Assembly: GCF_026738875.1 (NCBI RefSeq)
Contig: NZ_JAPQFJ010000014.1
Location: forward strand, 1-64,000
Source of the DNA: Clostridium brassicae
GTDB lineage: Bacteria > Bacillota > Clostridia > Clostridiales > Clostridiaceae
Reading direction: 5' to 3'
Length of the DNA stretch: 64,000 nucleotides
Shown: positions 17,110 through 25,381 of the stretch, piece by piece
Numbering within the stretch: the stretch's first letter is position 1
Layout: each line of letters starts with the position of its first letter
Translations under genes and position numbers: made by a program
Notes under the pieces: model-generated
The model's database searches: none
Seen by the model: the letters and a program-made list of their open reading frames with translations, nothing else
What the model was told of the DNA's origin: nothing

Positions 17110-18495
17110 GTGAGAATTACAAATAAAATGTTAAGTAATACTTTTCTTTCAGATATGAGAAATAACTTGGAGAATATAAAAAAGCTTCAGGAACAGATGA
17201 CATCAGGTAAAGAAATTAGAAGACCTTCAGATGATCCTTTAAGGGTAGCTAGGGCAATGAATCTGCATACAGATATTGCTGAAAATAAGCAATATAATCA
17301 AAATATAAGTGATACAATAAATTGGTTAGATACTACTGATACTGCGCTAGGCCAAGTAGGGGATGTTCTTCATAGGGTAAGAGAACTTTTGATTTCTGCA
17401 GGTAATGCTGGATATAGTTCAAGTGAAAGAAGAGCTATTAAAGATGAGATAAATGAAAAGGTTGGAGAAATTAGCCAAATTTTAAATACAAATTTTGATG
17501 GTAAATATGTGTTTGGAGGAACTAGAGGAACTACAAAACCTGTAGATGTTGTAGGTGGAATTAACTACAAAGACGCTTTGAAAGTAAAAATAAACATTGA
17601 TGATCTAAATTCTTCCCTTAAAAGCAATGATGTAAAAATAGAATTAAAAAATAGTGGAACAGTAGTGCAAACAATTACTTTGCCAAAAGATACAAGTGGT
17701 AAAAAATTTAAAAATGTAACTGAATTAGCAAATGAGATAAATAAGCAGATAAATACATCGGGACAGCCTTTTGAAAACAAATTAAAAGCAGTGCCTGTTA
17801 TAAGCGAAGGCTCTATAACTTTTGTTTATGACAAATCTAAATTATCAACAGGAGATCCTGAAAAAATTGACATAAGTTCTGGAATTAGTGAATTAAATGG
17901 AAAAGAGATTAAAAAGGCAGAAGTTATTGATTCTGGAAATACAAATATCTTTTACAATAAAAGAGAAGGTGGAACATTAAAGACTACTGATGATCCTAAT
18001 ACAGATGATGGTAAACAGTATAATATGATAAATAAAAAATTAACAGTTCAAATATCTCAAGGAGTTAAAATGGACTATAATGTGTGTGCTACTGAGGTAC
18101 TTGAATTTACAAATGAAAAAGGTGAGAGCCTAGATTTAAGAGAAGTACTAAGGGGTATAACTAACCACTTAGATGGTAAAGATTCAGATGGAACAGCTTT
18201 AGATGAGAATGCTATAAAAGATTTAGTTAATGGAGATCTTCAAAAGCTCACAGATGCTATGAATAATGTATTGAAAATTCGTTCAGAAGTTGGAGCTAAA
18301 CAAAATAGAATGGATAGTGCTCATGAAAAGAATACAGATGCTAATTTCAACATGACAGAGATTCTTTCAAAGACAGAGGATATAGATATAACTGAAAAAA
18401 CAATGGAATTTGCAGTAATGCAGACGGTATACTTAGCGTCACTTCAAACAAGTGCTAGAGTAATACAACCATCTCTTTTAGATTATCTTAGATAA
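17110..18495 (+). CDS. flgL: Flagellar hook-associated protein 3 FlgL
   Basis: Protein of 461 residues from a GTG start after GGAGGT. It has the flagellin-like N-terminus 'MRITNKMLSNTFLSDMRNNLENIKKLQEQMTSGKEIRRPSDDPLRVARAM' (abridged in function to helices D0/D1) and the C-terminus 'TEKTMEFAVMQTVYLASLQTSARVIQPSLLDYLR'. The central 150 residues are variable. FlgL is the adaptor between FlgK and the flagellin filament and is a predicted FlgN client. Confidence 0.92.
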   Translation: MRITNKMLSNTFLSDMRNNLENIKKLQEQMTSGKEIRRPSDDPLRVARAMNLHTDIAENKQYNQNISDTINWLDTTDTALGQVGDVLHRVRELLISAGNAGYSSSERRAIKDEINEKVGEISQILNTNFDGKYVFGGTRGTTKPVDVVGGINYKDALKVKINIDDLNSSLKSNDVKIELKNSGTVVQTITLPKDTSGKKFKNVTELANEINKQINTSGQPFENKLKAVPVISEGSITFVYDKSKLSTGDPEKIDISSGISELNGKEIKKAEVIDSGNTNIFYNKREGGTLKTTDDPNTDDGKQYNMINKKLTVQISQGVKMDYNVCATEVLEFTNEKGESLDLREVLRGITNHLDGKDSDGTALDENAIKDLVNGDLQKLTDAMNNVLKIRSEVGAKQNRMDSAHEKNTDANFNMTEILSKTEDIDITEKTMEFAVMQTVYLASLQTSARVIQPSLLDYLR

Positions 18496-18509
18496 CAAAG
18501 CTAAGAGAT

Positions 18510-18672
18510 AGGTACTAGGTGGTAGGTGCTGGGTGCTAGGATAGGATGTTTTGCTTTGTAAAACTATATTTTAAGGAGCAAAGTTCCTTTACGCTCTTTG
18601 CAACTTGTTACAAAGGCGGATTCAGTAATTCAGCTAGCTCAATTACTTCCTTTCCTAAAACCTAGAACCTAG
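18510..18672. repeat. Palindrome-bounded repeat element, copy B
   Basis: Same architecture as the element between flgN and flgK. The left arm is GGTACTAGGT-like repeats (18511-18546) and the right arm is CCTAAAACCTAGAACCTAG (18654-18672). The shared core is 18558-18656. The three hairpins are kept even where bases differ. GGAGC/GTTCC keeps its stem through a G-T pair. The third hairpin reads GTAATTCAGC-TA-GCTCAATTAC, with one mismatch. It lies between flgL and fliW. Confidence 0.8.
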
Positions 18673-18767
18673 ACAAGGGGTTGTTATCAAAAATAAAAAT
18701 TTATTTCAAACCACTAAATTTAAGATATAATGAAAAAACTATAAAGTACAAAAAGCGAGGAATGTTT

Positions 18768-19205
18768 ATGAGATTAAATACAAAGTATCATGGTGTTCAT
18801 GAGTATGAAGAAAAGGATGTTTTCACTTTTAAAAAGGGAATACCAAGCTTTGAAAATTTAACAAAGTTTATAATATTTCCTGTAGAAGAAAATGAAATTT
18901 TTAGTGTACTTCATTCTATTGAAGATAATGAAGTTGGATTTATAATTATGTCTCCTTTTGATGTACTAGAAAGTTATGAGTTTAAGCTTGATGATGAATT
19001 GATAAAAAGATTAAATATACAGAAGGCAGAAGATGTAGTAACAATAAGCATTGTTACTTTAAATTCTAAAGTTGAACATATAACAACAAATTTACGTGCT
19101 CCTATAATAATAAATATAAAAGAAAAATTAGGGGAACAAATAATATTGAATAATGAGAAATATATGATAAAACATCCATTATTCAAGGAGGATGTTCAAT
19201 GTTAG
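18768..19205 (+). CDS. fliW: Flagellar assembly factor FliW
   Basis: Protein of 145 residues from the ATG at 18768, six bases after GCGAGGA. The frame is open from 18681, but the upstream residues are not FliW-like. It matches the family: '[29 protein letters not shown]', '[33 protein letters not shown]', and '[23 protein letters not shown]'. FliW binds CsrA and releases it from the flagellin mRNA; free flagellin titrates FliW. It overlaps csrA by seven bases, which couples the two. Confidence 0.93.
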   Translation: MRLNTKYHGVHEYEEKDVFTFKKGIPSFENLTKFIIFPVEENEIFSVLHSIEDNEVGFIIMSPFDVLESYEFKLDDELIKRLNIQKAEDVVTISIVTLNSKVEHITTNLRAPIIINIKEKLGEQIILNNEKYMIKHPLFKEDVQC

Positions 19206-19417
19206 CTATAAAAAGAAAAAAGGGAGAGTCTATATTAATAGGAGAAAATGTGGAAATTACAATAGTTGATATAGCAAATGGTTCAGTAAAAATTGCAATA
19301 GAAGCTCCTAGAGATGTAACTATTTTAAGAAAAGAGCTTTATAAAGAAGTAGAAGAAGAAAATAAGCAAGCTATAAATGTAGATATTTCTGTATTAAAAA
19401 ATATAAAAAAAAGATAG
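19199..19417 (+). CDS. csrA: Carbon storage/translational regulator CsrA
   Basis: Protein of 72 residues with the CsrA core '[20 protein letters not shown]', '[19 protein letters not shown]'. It binds GGA motifs in hairpin loops and Shine-Dalgarno sequences; candidate sites are visible in the flagellin leader near 24105-24145. FliW, its antagonist, is encoded immediately upstream. The N-terminus reads [10 protein letters not shown] rather than the usual MLVLTRKxGE, a mild change that leaves the RNA-binding Arg near residue 44 in place. Confidence 0.95.
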   Translation: MLAIKRKKGESILIGENVEITIVDIANGSVKIAIEAPRDVTILRKELYKEVEEENKQAINVDISVLKNIKKR

Positions 19418-19574
19418 TATAATAAGTATTTAAGGGAGTGAATCTTATTATATCTATAAAAATATGTTTAAAAATTGTTGAATGCATAAAATTTTAAGTT
19501 ATTTAAGGTATTTTAGAATAATATAAAAACATTATTTTAAGATATAATTTTATAAAACAAGGGAGTGTGTTAAT

Positions 19575-19967
19575 ATGGTTGATCCTATAATAAGTCAAGG
19601 AAGACAAGTCAACCCTGTGACAATAGCCAACAATTTTTCTAATAATTCAGTAGACACAGAAGTTATTTCAATACCAATTGGTGAAAATCAGAATATAGAC
19701 AGTGAAGTGGAGCACGGAAAAGAAAATCAAAGTAATATAGAACATAAACAGATAAAAAATGCTGTAGACAAATTAAATAAATTTCTTCAAGGAGAAGCTA
19801 CTCACATAGAATATGAAAGGCATGATAAATTAAAAAGTGAATTTGTTATTAAAATAGTAAATAATAAAACAAAAGAGGTTATAAAAGAAATACCGCCCAA
19901 AAAAATATTAGACATGGTAGCAGAACTTTGCAAATTAGCAGGAGTTATTGTGGATAAAAAAGTATAA
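19575..19967 (+). CDS. flaG: FlaG family flagellar protein
   Basis: Protein of 130 residues. The C-terminal half has the FlaG pattern 'VDKLNKFLQGEATHIEYERHDKLKSEFVIKIVNNKTKEVIKEIPPKKILDMVAEL' (read as beta hairpins followed by a helix). The N-terminal half is low-complexity and probably unstructured. FlaG influences filament length in other bacteria. The start ATG follows AAGGGAGTG. The 157 bases upstream are AT-rich and show no clear sigma-28 site. Confidence 0.85.
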   Translation: MVDPIISQGRQVNPVTIANNFSNNSVDTEVISIPIGENQNIDSEVEHGKENQSNIEHKQIKNAVDKLNKFLQGEATHIEYERHDKLKSEFVIKIVNNKTKEVIKEIPPKKILDMVAELCKLAGVIVDKKV

Positions 19968-19986
19968 TATCAATGGGGGTATTCTT

Positions 19987-20295
19987 ATGGAGTATAGATT
20001 AAACAAAATAGATACTGAACTTCGTCAGATAGTTAATGATGCTACTAAGGAAGGAAAGGTTCATGGAAACAAAGGAATAGCCAAAGTAGATAAAGATAAA
20101 AAAGATCAAGGCAATAATAAAAATAAGCAACATAAGAAAAAAGATGAAGAAGAATTTGAAAAAGAACTAAAAAAGTACAGTAATGGCAAAATACTAGTAG
20201 ATGCAGTTAAGGTAAATGAGGTAGAAGTAGATGCTTTTAAAGGAAAAGAAGCAGAAGATTCAATTCACGGAAGGTTTCTTGATACAAAAAGATAA
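19987..20295 (+). CDS. Small Lys/Asp-rich protein of the flagellar cluster
   Basis: I do not recognise this 102-residue protein. It starts at the ATG after GGGGGT, 19 bases beyond the flaG stop, so it is co-transcribed with flaG. Residues 35-72 are almost all Lys, Asp, Glu, Asn and Gln and are likely disordered. The C-terminal 30 residues ('ILVDAVKVNEVEVDAFKGKEAEDSIHGRFLD') are more ordered. Position between flaG and fliS suggests a flagellar accessory or regulatory role. Confidence 0.6.
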   Translation: MEYRLNKIDTELRQIVNDATKEGKVHGNKGIAKVDKDKKDQGNNKNKQHKKKDEEEFEKELKKYSNGKILVDAVKVNEVEVDAFKGKEAEDSIHGRFLDTKR

Positions 20296-20502
20296 TTAGA
20301 TTCTTAATAAAGATATACCAATATCCAGTATTAAGTAACTAATGGGAGTTGTTATATGGTAATTAACTATTAGATTTGATTTTTTATGAAACAGAAAATC
20401 TTATAAGTTGATTATTAGAAATGATTATTTGGCTATTAGAGAATAGCTGATAGTTACTATAAAATTGTTTGCTGAAAGGAATTTTTAAAACAAAAATTGG
20501 AT
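20296..20502. repeat. Palindromic intergenic repeat, second family, copy 1
   Basis: This non-coding stretch upstream of fliS has a central hairpin GATTTT (20378-20383) / AAAATC (20395-20400). It is flanked by AT-rich repeats of TAGTTACT and ATTATTAG type. It resembles the region downstream of fliS (20964-21170) in layout and partly in sequence. No reading frame is seen. Confidence 0.45.
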
Positions 20503-20529
20503 TAAAGTTATGTTTTTTGGTTACGATAA
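20503..20529 (+). promoter_or_regulatory. Sigma-28 (SigD) promoter upstream of fliS
   Basis: TAAA at 20503-20506 and CGATAA at 20524-20529, 17 bases apart; the fliS ATG lies 48 bases downstream. It would drive fliS, and possibly fliD and the fliT-like gene. Confidence 0.75.
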
Positions 20530-20576
20530 ACTTTATATAAATAGATTAAAGCTCATTAATTAGGAGGTTTACGTAA

Positions 20577-20963
20577 ATGTACGCAAGTAATGCATATAAC
20601 GCTTATAAGAATAACAGTGTAAATTATGCTTCAAAAGATCAGCTTCTACTAATGTTAGTAGATGGAGCTGTTAAATATTCAAAAATAGGTAGACAAGCTA
20701 TCATAGATAAAAATATTGAAAAAGCTCATAACAATATAACTAGGACTCAAGATATATTTTATGAGCTTATGGCGACTTTAGATATGGCTAAAGCTGGGGA
20801 GTGGGGACAAAAACTTATGTCAATCTATGAATTTATAGTAAGAAGATTAGCCGATGCTAACATAAAAAAAGATATAGCTATTATGGATGAGGTTATTCCA
20901 CTGATAGAAGATATTAGAAATACTTGGACAGAGGCTGAAAAATTATCTAGAGGAAGCAGATAA
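20577..20963 (+). CDS. fliS: Flagellar export chaperone FliS
   Basis: Four-helix protein of 128 residues. It has 'NAYKNNSVNYASKDQLLLMLVDGAVKYSKIGRQAI' and 'NNITRTQDIFYELMATLDM', the FliS consensus. It binds the flagellin C-terminus and prevents early polymerisation; in Bacillus it also helps FliW and FlaG balance. The start follows TAGGAGGTTTACGTAA. Confidence 0.93.
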   Translation: MYASNAYNAYKNNSVNYASKDQLLLMLVDGAVKYSKIGRQAIIDKNIEKAHNNITRTQDIFYELMATLDMAKAGEWGQKLMSIYEFIVRRLADANIKKDIAIMDEVIPLIEDIRNTWTEAEKLSRGSR

Positions 20964-21170
20964 TTTTTAGTAGCTATCCAAGATAGATGTTAGTATCCAG
21001 TTACTAGTGGTAAATTATTAAATTACAAATAATTGTTGTTTTGGATTTTCTACAAAATAGAAAATCCTTGAAAATAATTATTATAAATATCAGTTGCTTG
21101 AAATAAATCACTAGCTATTATAAAAGCTGGTGATTAGGGATTAGTTACTTGGTGATAAAAAAGTAAGGAG
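20964..21170. repeat. Palindromic intergenic repeat, second family, copy 2
   Basis: This non-coding stretch between fliS and fliD has a perfect 10-bp stem GGATTTTCTA (21043-21052) / TAGAAAATCC (21058-21067). A second stem AATCACTAGCT (21106-21116) / AGCTGGTGATT (21125-21135) has one G-T pair. The outer GTTACT units and the central hairpin correspond to the region before fliS. Confidence 0.5.
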
Positions 21171-21178
21171 GGATATAT

Positions 21179-23671
21179 ATGAGTTACATGGGAGTAAGTC
21201 CATCTAGCAAATTAAGAATTACAGGGCTAGGCGCAAATATTGATACAGATAATGTTATAAAACAAATGATGACTGGATATTATGCTAAAGTAGATAAGAT
21301 GAAACAACAACAACAAATTTTATCATGGAAACAGGAAGCATATAGAGATATAATAGGGCAGGTTAATTCTTTTAAAACTAAATATTTTGATCCTTTATCT
21401 AGGGATTATTTACTATCAGATAATAATTTTTCATCATTTCAGGTAACTCAAACAGGAACAACAAGTGATAATATTACATTAAAAGCTACTTCTGGAGCAA
21501 TAGAAGGAAAGTATACTGTAGAAGTAACTTCTAGTGATATAGCAACAAAAGCATCGCTTGATGCAACTAAGACTATAAATGTAAAAGAAGCATTAGGAGA
21601 AGTGCAATTCCCTATATCTATAAAACATATAGATGATAGTAATTTTAATGATAACTTAATTGTTGAAGGACAAAATGTAAATATAACTTCAGGGACATAT
21701 AGAAATCTTACTGAATTAGCAGCGCAGATTAATAAAGATATGTCCTCCGTAGATGTGGGAGGAGACAAAAAACTTAGTGATAATGTGAAAGCTGTTGTAA
21801 AGAATGATAGTATAAAGTTTTTTAAAAAAGTTACTATAGATGATACTAATAACAAGTTAACAATAGATGTTGATGGTACAACAAAAAATATAACTATAGA
21901 CAAAGGAAATTATACTTTAGAAGAATTATCATCTAAAATAAGTGGAAGTTTAAATGGGGAATATATTGCTCAGTCAACTGATGGATTAAATATAACTTTT
22001 ATTAATAAGGATAAACAGCCTGTAACAGGCACAGTTAAATTCGAAGGGGGCAGTGAGGTAAAATTTGATTCTGATGTAACACTAAATAGAACTGGCCCTG
22101 ATAGTGATCAATTTTCAAATCCAACTATTGTAGGTAATTCATTATCTTATGATAAAAAAATAATTGCTGGAGTAAATGATACGTTGACGTTTGATATATT
22201 TGATGGAACATCACAAACTAAGACTGTAACCTTAGATCCGGGCACATATGATAAAAGTACCCTTGTTACAGCAATAAACGATAAGTTAGGAGTAGGTAGT
22301 TCAATAAAAATAGAGGAGTCTGTTAATGGCAAAATACTATTCAAGTCTACTACTAGTGCTCAAGTAACTTTAACAGGTAATGCTGCTGGAACATTAGGAG
22401 TTTCAAGTGGCTTTAAGATAGAACAAAGTATTAATGACCAAATGGCCAATATCATAAACCCTGAAGGAAAAGAAAAGGTTTCATTCACTATAAATGGTAA
22501 GAAATATAATTATGATTTTACTAGTATAAGTGATAGAACTGAAGGTGATGTAACTTATATTGGAGCAAAGAATAAAAGTATATCTGATATATTGAGAGAT
22601 ATAGAAAAAGGATCAAATGTTGATATTTCTTATAGTCAACTAGATAAAAAATTTCATATGACTTCGAAAGATACAGGGTCTAGTCAAAATATTTCAATAA
22701 CGGATGATCCAACAAATAAATTTATGGAGAATTTATTTGGAACAACAACAGCTAAGGCGGGCGAAGATGTTACATTAAAAATAACTCAGCCAAATGGCTC
22801 AACTAATACTATTAAACAAAGTTCTAATAATTTTAGTATAGATGGTATTAATTATAATCTAAATTCTAAACCAACTGAACCTGTTACATTTGAAGTTAAG
22901 GGAAATACAGACAGTACTTTTGATAAAATAAAGTCATTTATAGATAGTTATAATGACCTAGTAGGTAAAATAGGTAGTAAGGTTGAGGAGAAAAAGCAAT
23001 ACAAGTATCTTCCGCTTACTGATGAACAAAAAGAGGCAATGAAAGAAGATCAAATTAAAAAATGGGAAGACAAAGCCAAACAAGGATTACTTTCAGGTGA
23101 TAGTAATCTTGAAAGTATGCTATCAAAAATGAGAATAGCATTCTTTGATAATGTTGAAGGAAGTGGAACTAATTTATTTGGCATAGGACTAAATACTTCT
23201 AATGATGTTTCTCAAAGAGGAAAAATAATTATAGATGAGGAAAAATTAAGACAGGCTTTAAAAGATGAACCTGATAAAGTTATGGATTTATTTATTCAAA
23301 AATCAGAAAATCATAAATATTATTCAAGAACTATGTCAAGTTCAGATAGATCTGAAAGATATAAGGAAGAGGGGATTTTAAACAGAATAAGTGATATTAT
23401 TGAGGATAATGTATCAACATTTAGAGATGCTAATAGTAAAAAAGGAACTCTTCTTGAAATAGCAGGAATAAAAGGTGATTTCACTGAATTCAAAAATACT
23501 CTTACTGATCAAATAAAGGAAAAAGAAGATAAAGCCAGTGAAATGTTGAAGAGGATATATGAAAAAGAAGATAGATATTATAAACAATTTGCTCGTTTAG
23601 AAACTGCCATGAACAAATTGAATTCTCAAACTAATTGGTTATATAGTCAATTAGGAATGAGTCAAGGGTAA
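21179..23671 (+). CDS. fliD: Flagellar filament cap protein FliD
   Basis: Protein of 830 residues, longer than the common 450-700. The N-terminal FliD domain has 'LRITGLGANIDTDNVIKQMMTGYYAKVDKMKQQQQILSWKQEAYRDII' (helix pattern), and the C-terminal FliD domain runs from about 600 with 'FDKIKSFIDSYNDLVGKIGSK' to a long coiled coil ending in 'NWLYSQLGMSQG'. The extra length is in the centre, which holds at least three short repeats of the flagellin-hook IN type ('ITSGTYRNLTELAAQIN', 'IDKGNYTLEELSSKIS', 'LDPGTYDKSTLVTAIN'). FliD caps the filament and helps flagellin insert. Confidence 0.92.
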   Translation: MSYMGVSPSSKLRITGLGANIDTDNVIKQMMTGYYAKVDKMKQQQQILSWKQEAYRDIIGQVNSFKTKYFDPLSRDYLLSDNNFSSFQVTQTGTTSDNITLKATSGAIEGKYTVEVTSSDIATKASLDATKTINVKEALGEVQFPISIKHIDDSNFNDNLIVEGQNVNITSGTYRNLTELAAQINKDMSSVDVGGDKKLSDNVKAVVKNDSIKFFKKVTIDDTNNKLTIDVDGTTKNITIDKGNYTLEELSSKISGSLNGEYIAQSTDGLNITFINKDKQPVTGTVKFEGGSEVKFDSDVTLNRTGPDSDQFSNPTIVGNSLSYDKKIIAGVNDTLTFDIFDGTSQTKTVTLDPGTYDKSTLVTAINDKLGVGSSIKIEESVNGKILFKSTTSAQVTLTGNAAGTLGVSSGFKIEQSINDQMANIINPEGKEKVSFTINGKKYNYDFTSISDRTEGDVTYIGAKNKSISDILRDIEKGSNVDISYSQLDKKFHMTSKDTGSSQNISITDDPTNKFMENLFGTTTAKAGEDVTLKITQPNGSTNTIKQSSNNFSIDGINYNLNSKPTEPVTFEVKGNTDSTFDKIKSFIDSYNDLVGKIGSKVEEKKQYKYLPLTDEQKEAMKEDQIKKWEDKAKQGLLSGDSNLESMLSKMRIAFFDNVEGSGTNLFGIGLNTSNDVSQRGKIIIDEEKLRQALKDEPDKVMDLFIQKSENHKYYSRTMSSSDRSERYKEEGILNRISDIIEDNVSTFRDANSKKGTLLEIAGIKGDFTEFKNTLTDQIKEKEDKASEMLKRIYEKEDRYYKQFARLETAMNKLNSQTNWLYSQLGMSQG

Positions 23672-23676
23672 TATAT

Positions 23677-24030
23677 ATGGATACTGATACTATGGGATTG
23701 AGAGATAAGTTAAAAGAGTATGCAGATATAACAGTAAAAATAATTGTTGAAATCGAAAATGAGGATTACCAAATATTGGACGAATTATTATCTAGTAGAC
23801 AAGATGTAATAGATTTAATAGAGAAAATAGATTATTCTAAAGAAGAGTTTTTGTTTTTATGTAAAGATTTAGATGTATTAGTTCTTAATCAAAAGCTAAT
23901 AAAACTAATGAATGAAAAAAAAGCTGATTTGCGTAATAATATAACCAATTTAAATAATTTACAAAATGCAAATAAAGGTTATAACAAGCGTTTTGCAGTA
24001 GATTCTGTATTTTTTAATAAAAAAATCTGA
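23677..24030 (+). CDS. FliT-like flagellar protein
   Basis: Helical protein of 117 residues, five bases after the fliD stop. It has no fixed motif that I can name, but its size, helical content ('LDELLSSRQDVIDLIEKIDYSKEEFLFLCKDLDVLV') and place after fliS-fliD match FliT-type chaperones of FliD. The function is inferred from context. Confidence 0.6.
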   Translation: MDTDTMGLRDKLKEYADITVKIIVEIENEDYQILDELLSSRQDVIDLIEKIDYSKEEFLFLCKDLDVLVLNQKLIKLMNEKKADLRNNITNLNNLQNANKGYNKRFAVDSVFFNKKI

Positions 24031-24050
24031 AAAAAATTATAAAAAGCTAT

Positions 24051-24076
24051 TAAGTGATTTAAAAAATCACCGATAT
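24051..24076 (+). promoter_or_regulatory. Sigma-28 (SigD) promoter of flagellin
   Basis: TAAG at 24051-24054 and CGATAT at 24071-24076, 16 bases apart. It is one base shorter and one base off the strict pattern seen at the other sites, but it is the only candidate before the flagellin gene. The leader would be about 70 bases. Confidence 0.6.
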
Positions 24077-24104
24077 AATATATGTAAACAAAAATAAAAA
24101 CAAA

Positions 24105-24145
24105 AATAATGGGAAAGGATTCCTATTATTAAAATTCAAGGAGGA
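24105..24145 (+). promoter_or_regulatory. Candidate double CsrA-binding site in the flagellin leader
   Basis: A nine-pair hairpin AATAATGGG/CCTATTATT (24105-24113 with 24122-24130) shows AAAGGATT in its loop, the classical CsrA recognition site. A second site, AAGGAGGA at 24138-24145, is the Shine-Dalgarno itself. The two GGA motifs are about 26 bases apart, suitable for bridging by one CsrA dimer. This is the same design as the hag leader of Bacillus subtilis. Confidence 0.7.
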
Positions 24146-24153
24146 ATTTTATT

Positions 24154-25110
24154 ATGATTATCAATCACAATCTTAATGCAATGAATGCTCACAGACAAAT
24201 GAGTGCTAACACAGTTAATTCAGGAAAATCAATGGAAAAATTAAGCTCAGGTTTAAGAATAAACAGAGCTGGAGATGACGCTGCAGGACTTGCAATCTCT
24301 GAAAAAATGAGAGGACAAATCAGAGGGCTTGATCAAGCTTCAAGAAACTCTCAAGATGGTATCTCAATGATCCAAACTGCTGAAGGTGGATTAAATGAAA
24401 CTCATGCTATTCTTCAAAGAATGAGAGAATTAGCAGTACAAGCATCTAACGATACAAATGTAACAAAAGATAGAGATGCTATACAAGGAGAAATGAATCA
24501 GTTAACAGCAGAAATAAGCAGAATTGGTAACACAACTGAATTTAATACTCAAAAAATATTAAATGGTGGTAGTGTAAGTGTAAAAGGTAATTCTAAAAAT
24601 GTAACTTTACAAATTGGAGCTAACGAAGGACAAACTTTCCAAGTTTCTATTACTGATATGAGAAGTTTACAACTTGCATTATCTACAGTAACTTCAGGTG
24701 CAAAAGCTGGAGCATCAACTACATTAGGAACAGCAGGTACAGTGTCATATGTTAGCGCAGGTACAATAAAGGGTAGTACAGATGTAACTAAGTCAGCAGG
24801 AGAATATGCATTAAATATAGGAAGTGCAAAGGCTGCTGGAGCTGCAGCATCTGTTATAAACACTGCTATAAACACTGTATCAAAAGAAAGAGCAAAACTT
24901 GGTGCATACCAAAACAGATTAGAACATACAATAGCTAACTTAAATACTTCAAGTGAAAACTTAAGTGCATCAGAATCAAGAGTAAGAGATGTAGACATGG
25001 CAAAAGAAATGATGGGATTCTCAAAGAATAATATATTAACTCAAGCAGCTCAAGCTATGCTTGCGCAAGCTAACCAAGCTCCACAAGGAGTACTTCAATT
25101 ATTAAGATAA
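24154..25110 (+). CDS. fliC: Flagellin
   Basis: Protein of 318 residues. The conserved N-terminal 140 residues include 'MIINHNLNAMNAHRQM', 'SSGLRINRAGDDAAGLAISEKMR' and 'SRNSQDGISMIQTAEGGL'. The C-terminus ends in 'AKEMMGFSKNNILTQAAQAML' and 'VLQLLR'. The central part (about 140-225) is short and rich in Ser, Thr, Ala and Gly, the exposed region where O-linked sugars would be placed by the island that follows. It has its own SigD promoter, a CsrA-type leader and a terminator at 25201. Confidence 0.96.
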   Translation: MIINHNLNAMNAHRQMSANTVNSGKSMEKLSSGLRINRAGDDAAGLAISEKMRGQIRGLDQASRNSQDGISMIQTAEGGLNETHAILQRMRELAVQASNDTNVTKDRDAIQGEMNQLTAEISRIGNTTEFNTQKILNGGSVSVKGNSKNVTLQIGANEGQTFQVSITDMRSLQLALSTVTSGAKAGASTTLGTAGTVSYVSAGTIKGSTDVTKSAGEYALNIGSAKAAGAAASVINTAINTVSKERAKLGAYQNRLEHTIANLNTSSENLSASESRVRDVDMAKEMMGFSKNNILTQAAQAMLAQANQAPQGVLQLLR

Positions 25111-25200
25111 GTAACACTCTAAATCTTCGATTTAGCTAGCGGAACTTACTCAGCGACTAGAGGAGTGGAGTTTCCTTTAAAGTTATTATAGTAACTATTT
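25111..25200 (+). other. Flagellin 3' untranslated region
   Basis: A short hairpin CTAAATC-TTC-GATTTAG lies at 25119-25135. Around 25162-25196 the bases GGAGTGGAGTTTCCTTTA ... ATAGTAACTAT loosely recall the core of the two repeat elements at 14981 and 18558 (GGAGCGGAGCTCCTTTA ... GTAGTAAGCTAC). It may be a degraded third copy. No gene is present. Confidence 0.35.
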
Positions 25201-25236
25201 AAAAGGCCAGAAAGAAATTTCTGGCCTTTTTGTTTT
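25201..25236 (+). terminator. Rho-independent terminator of flagellin
   Basis: AAAAGGCCAGAAA/TTTCTGGCCTTTT stem with a short loop and a TTTTTGTTTT tail. Confidence 0.92.
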
Positions 25237-25312
25237 ACTAGGGATACTTTAAATTTAAAATTACTGTTAAATTTAACCTAACAAATTATTAAAACATATT
25301 ATTGCATGAGTT

Positions 25313-25339
25313 AAAGCATAGAACTAAAAACACGATAAA
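25313..25339 (+). promoter_or_regulatory. Sigma-28 (SigD) promoter of the 1540-residue transferase gene
   Basis: TAAA at 25313-25316 and CGATAA at 25334-25339 with 17 bases between. The gene starts 43 bases downstream. Confidence 0.78.
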
Positions 25340-25381
25340 TAATATACATAGTAAATTCATAATATTTTTGGAGGGGAATTT

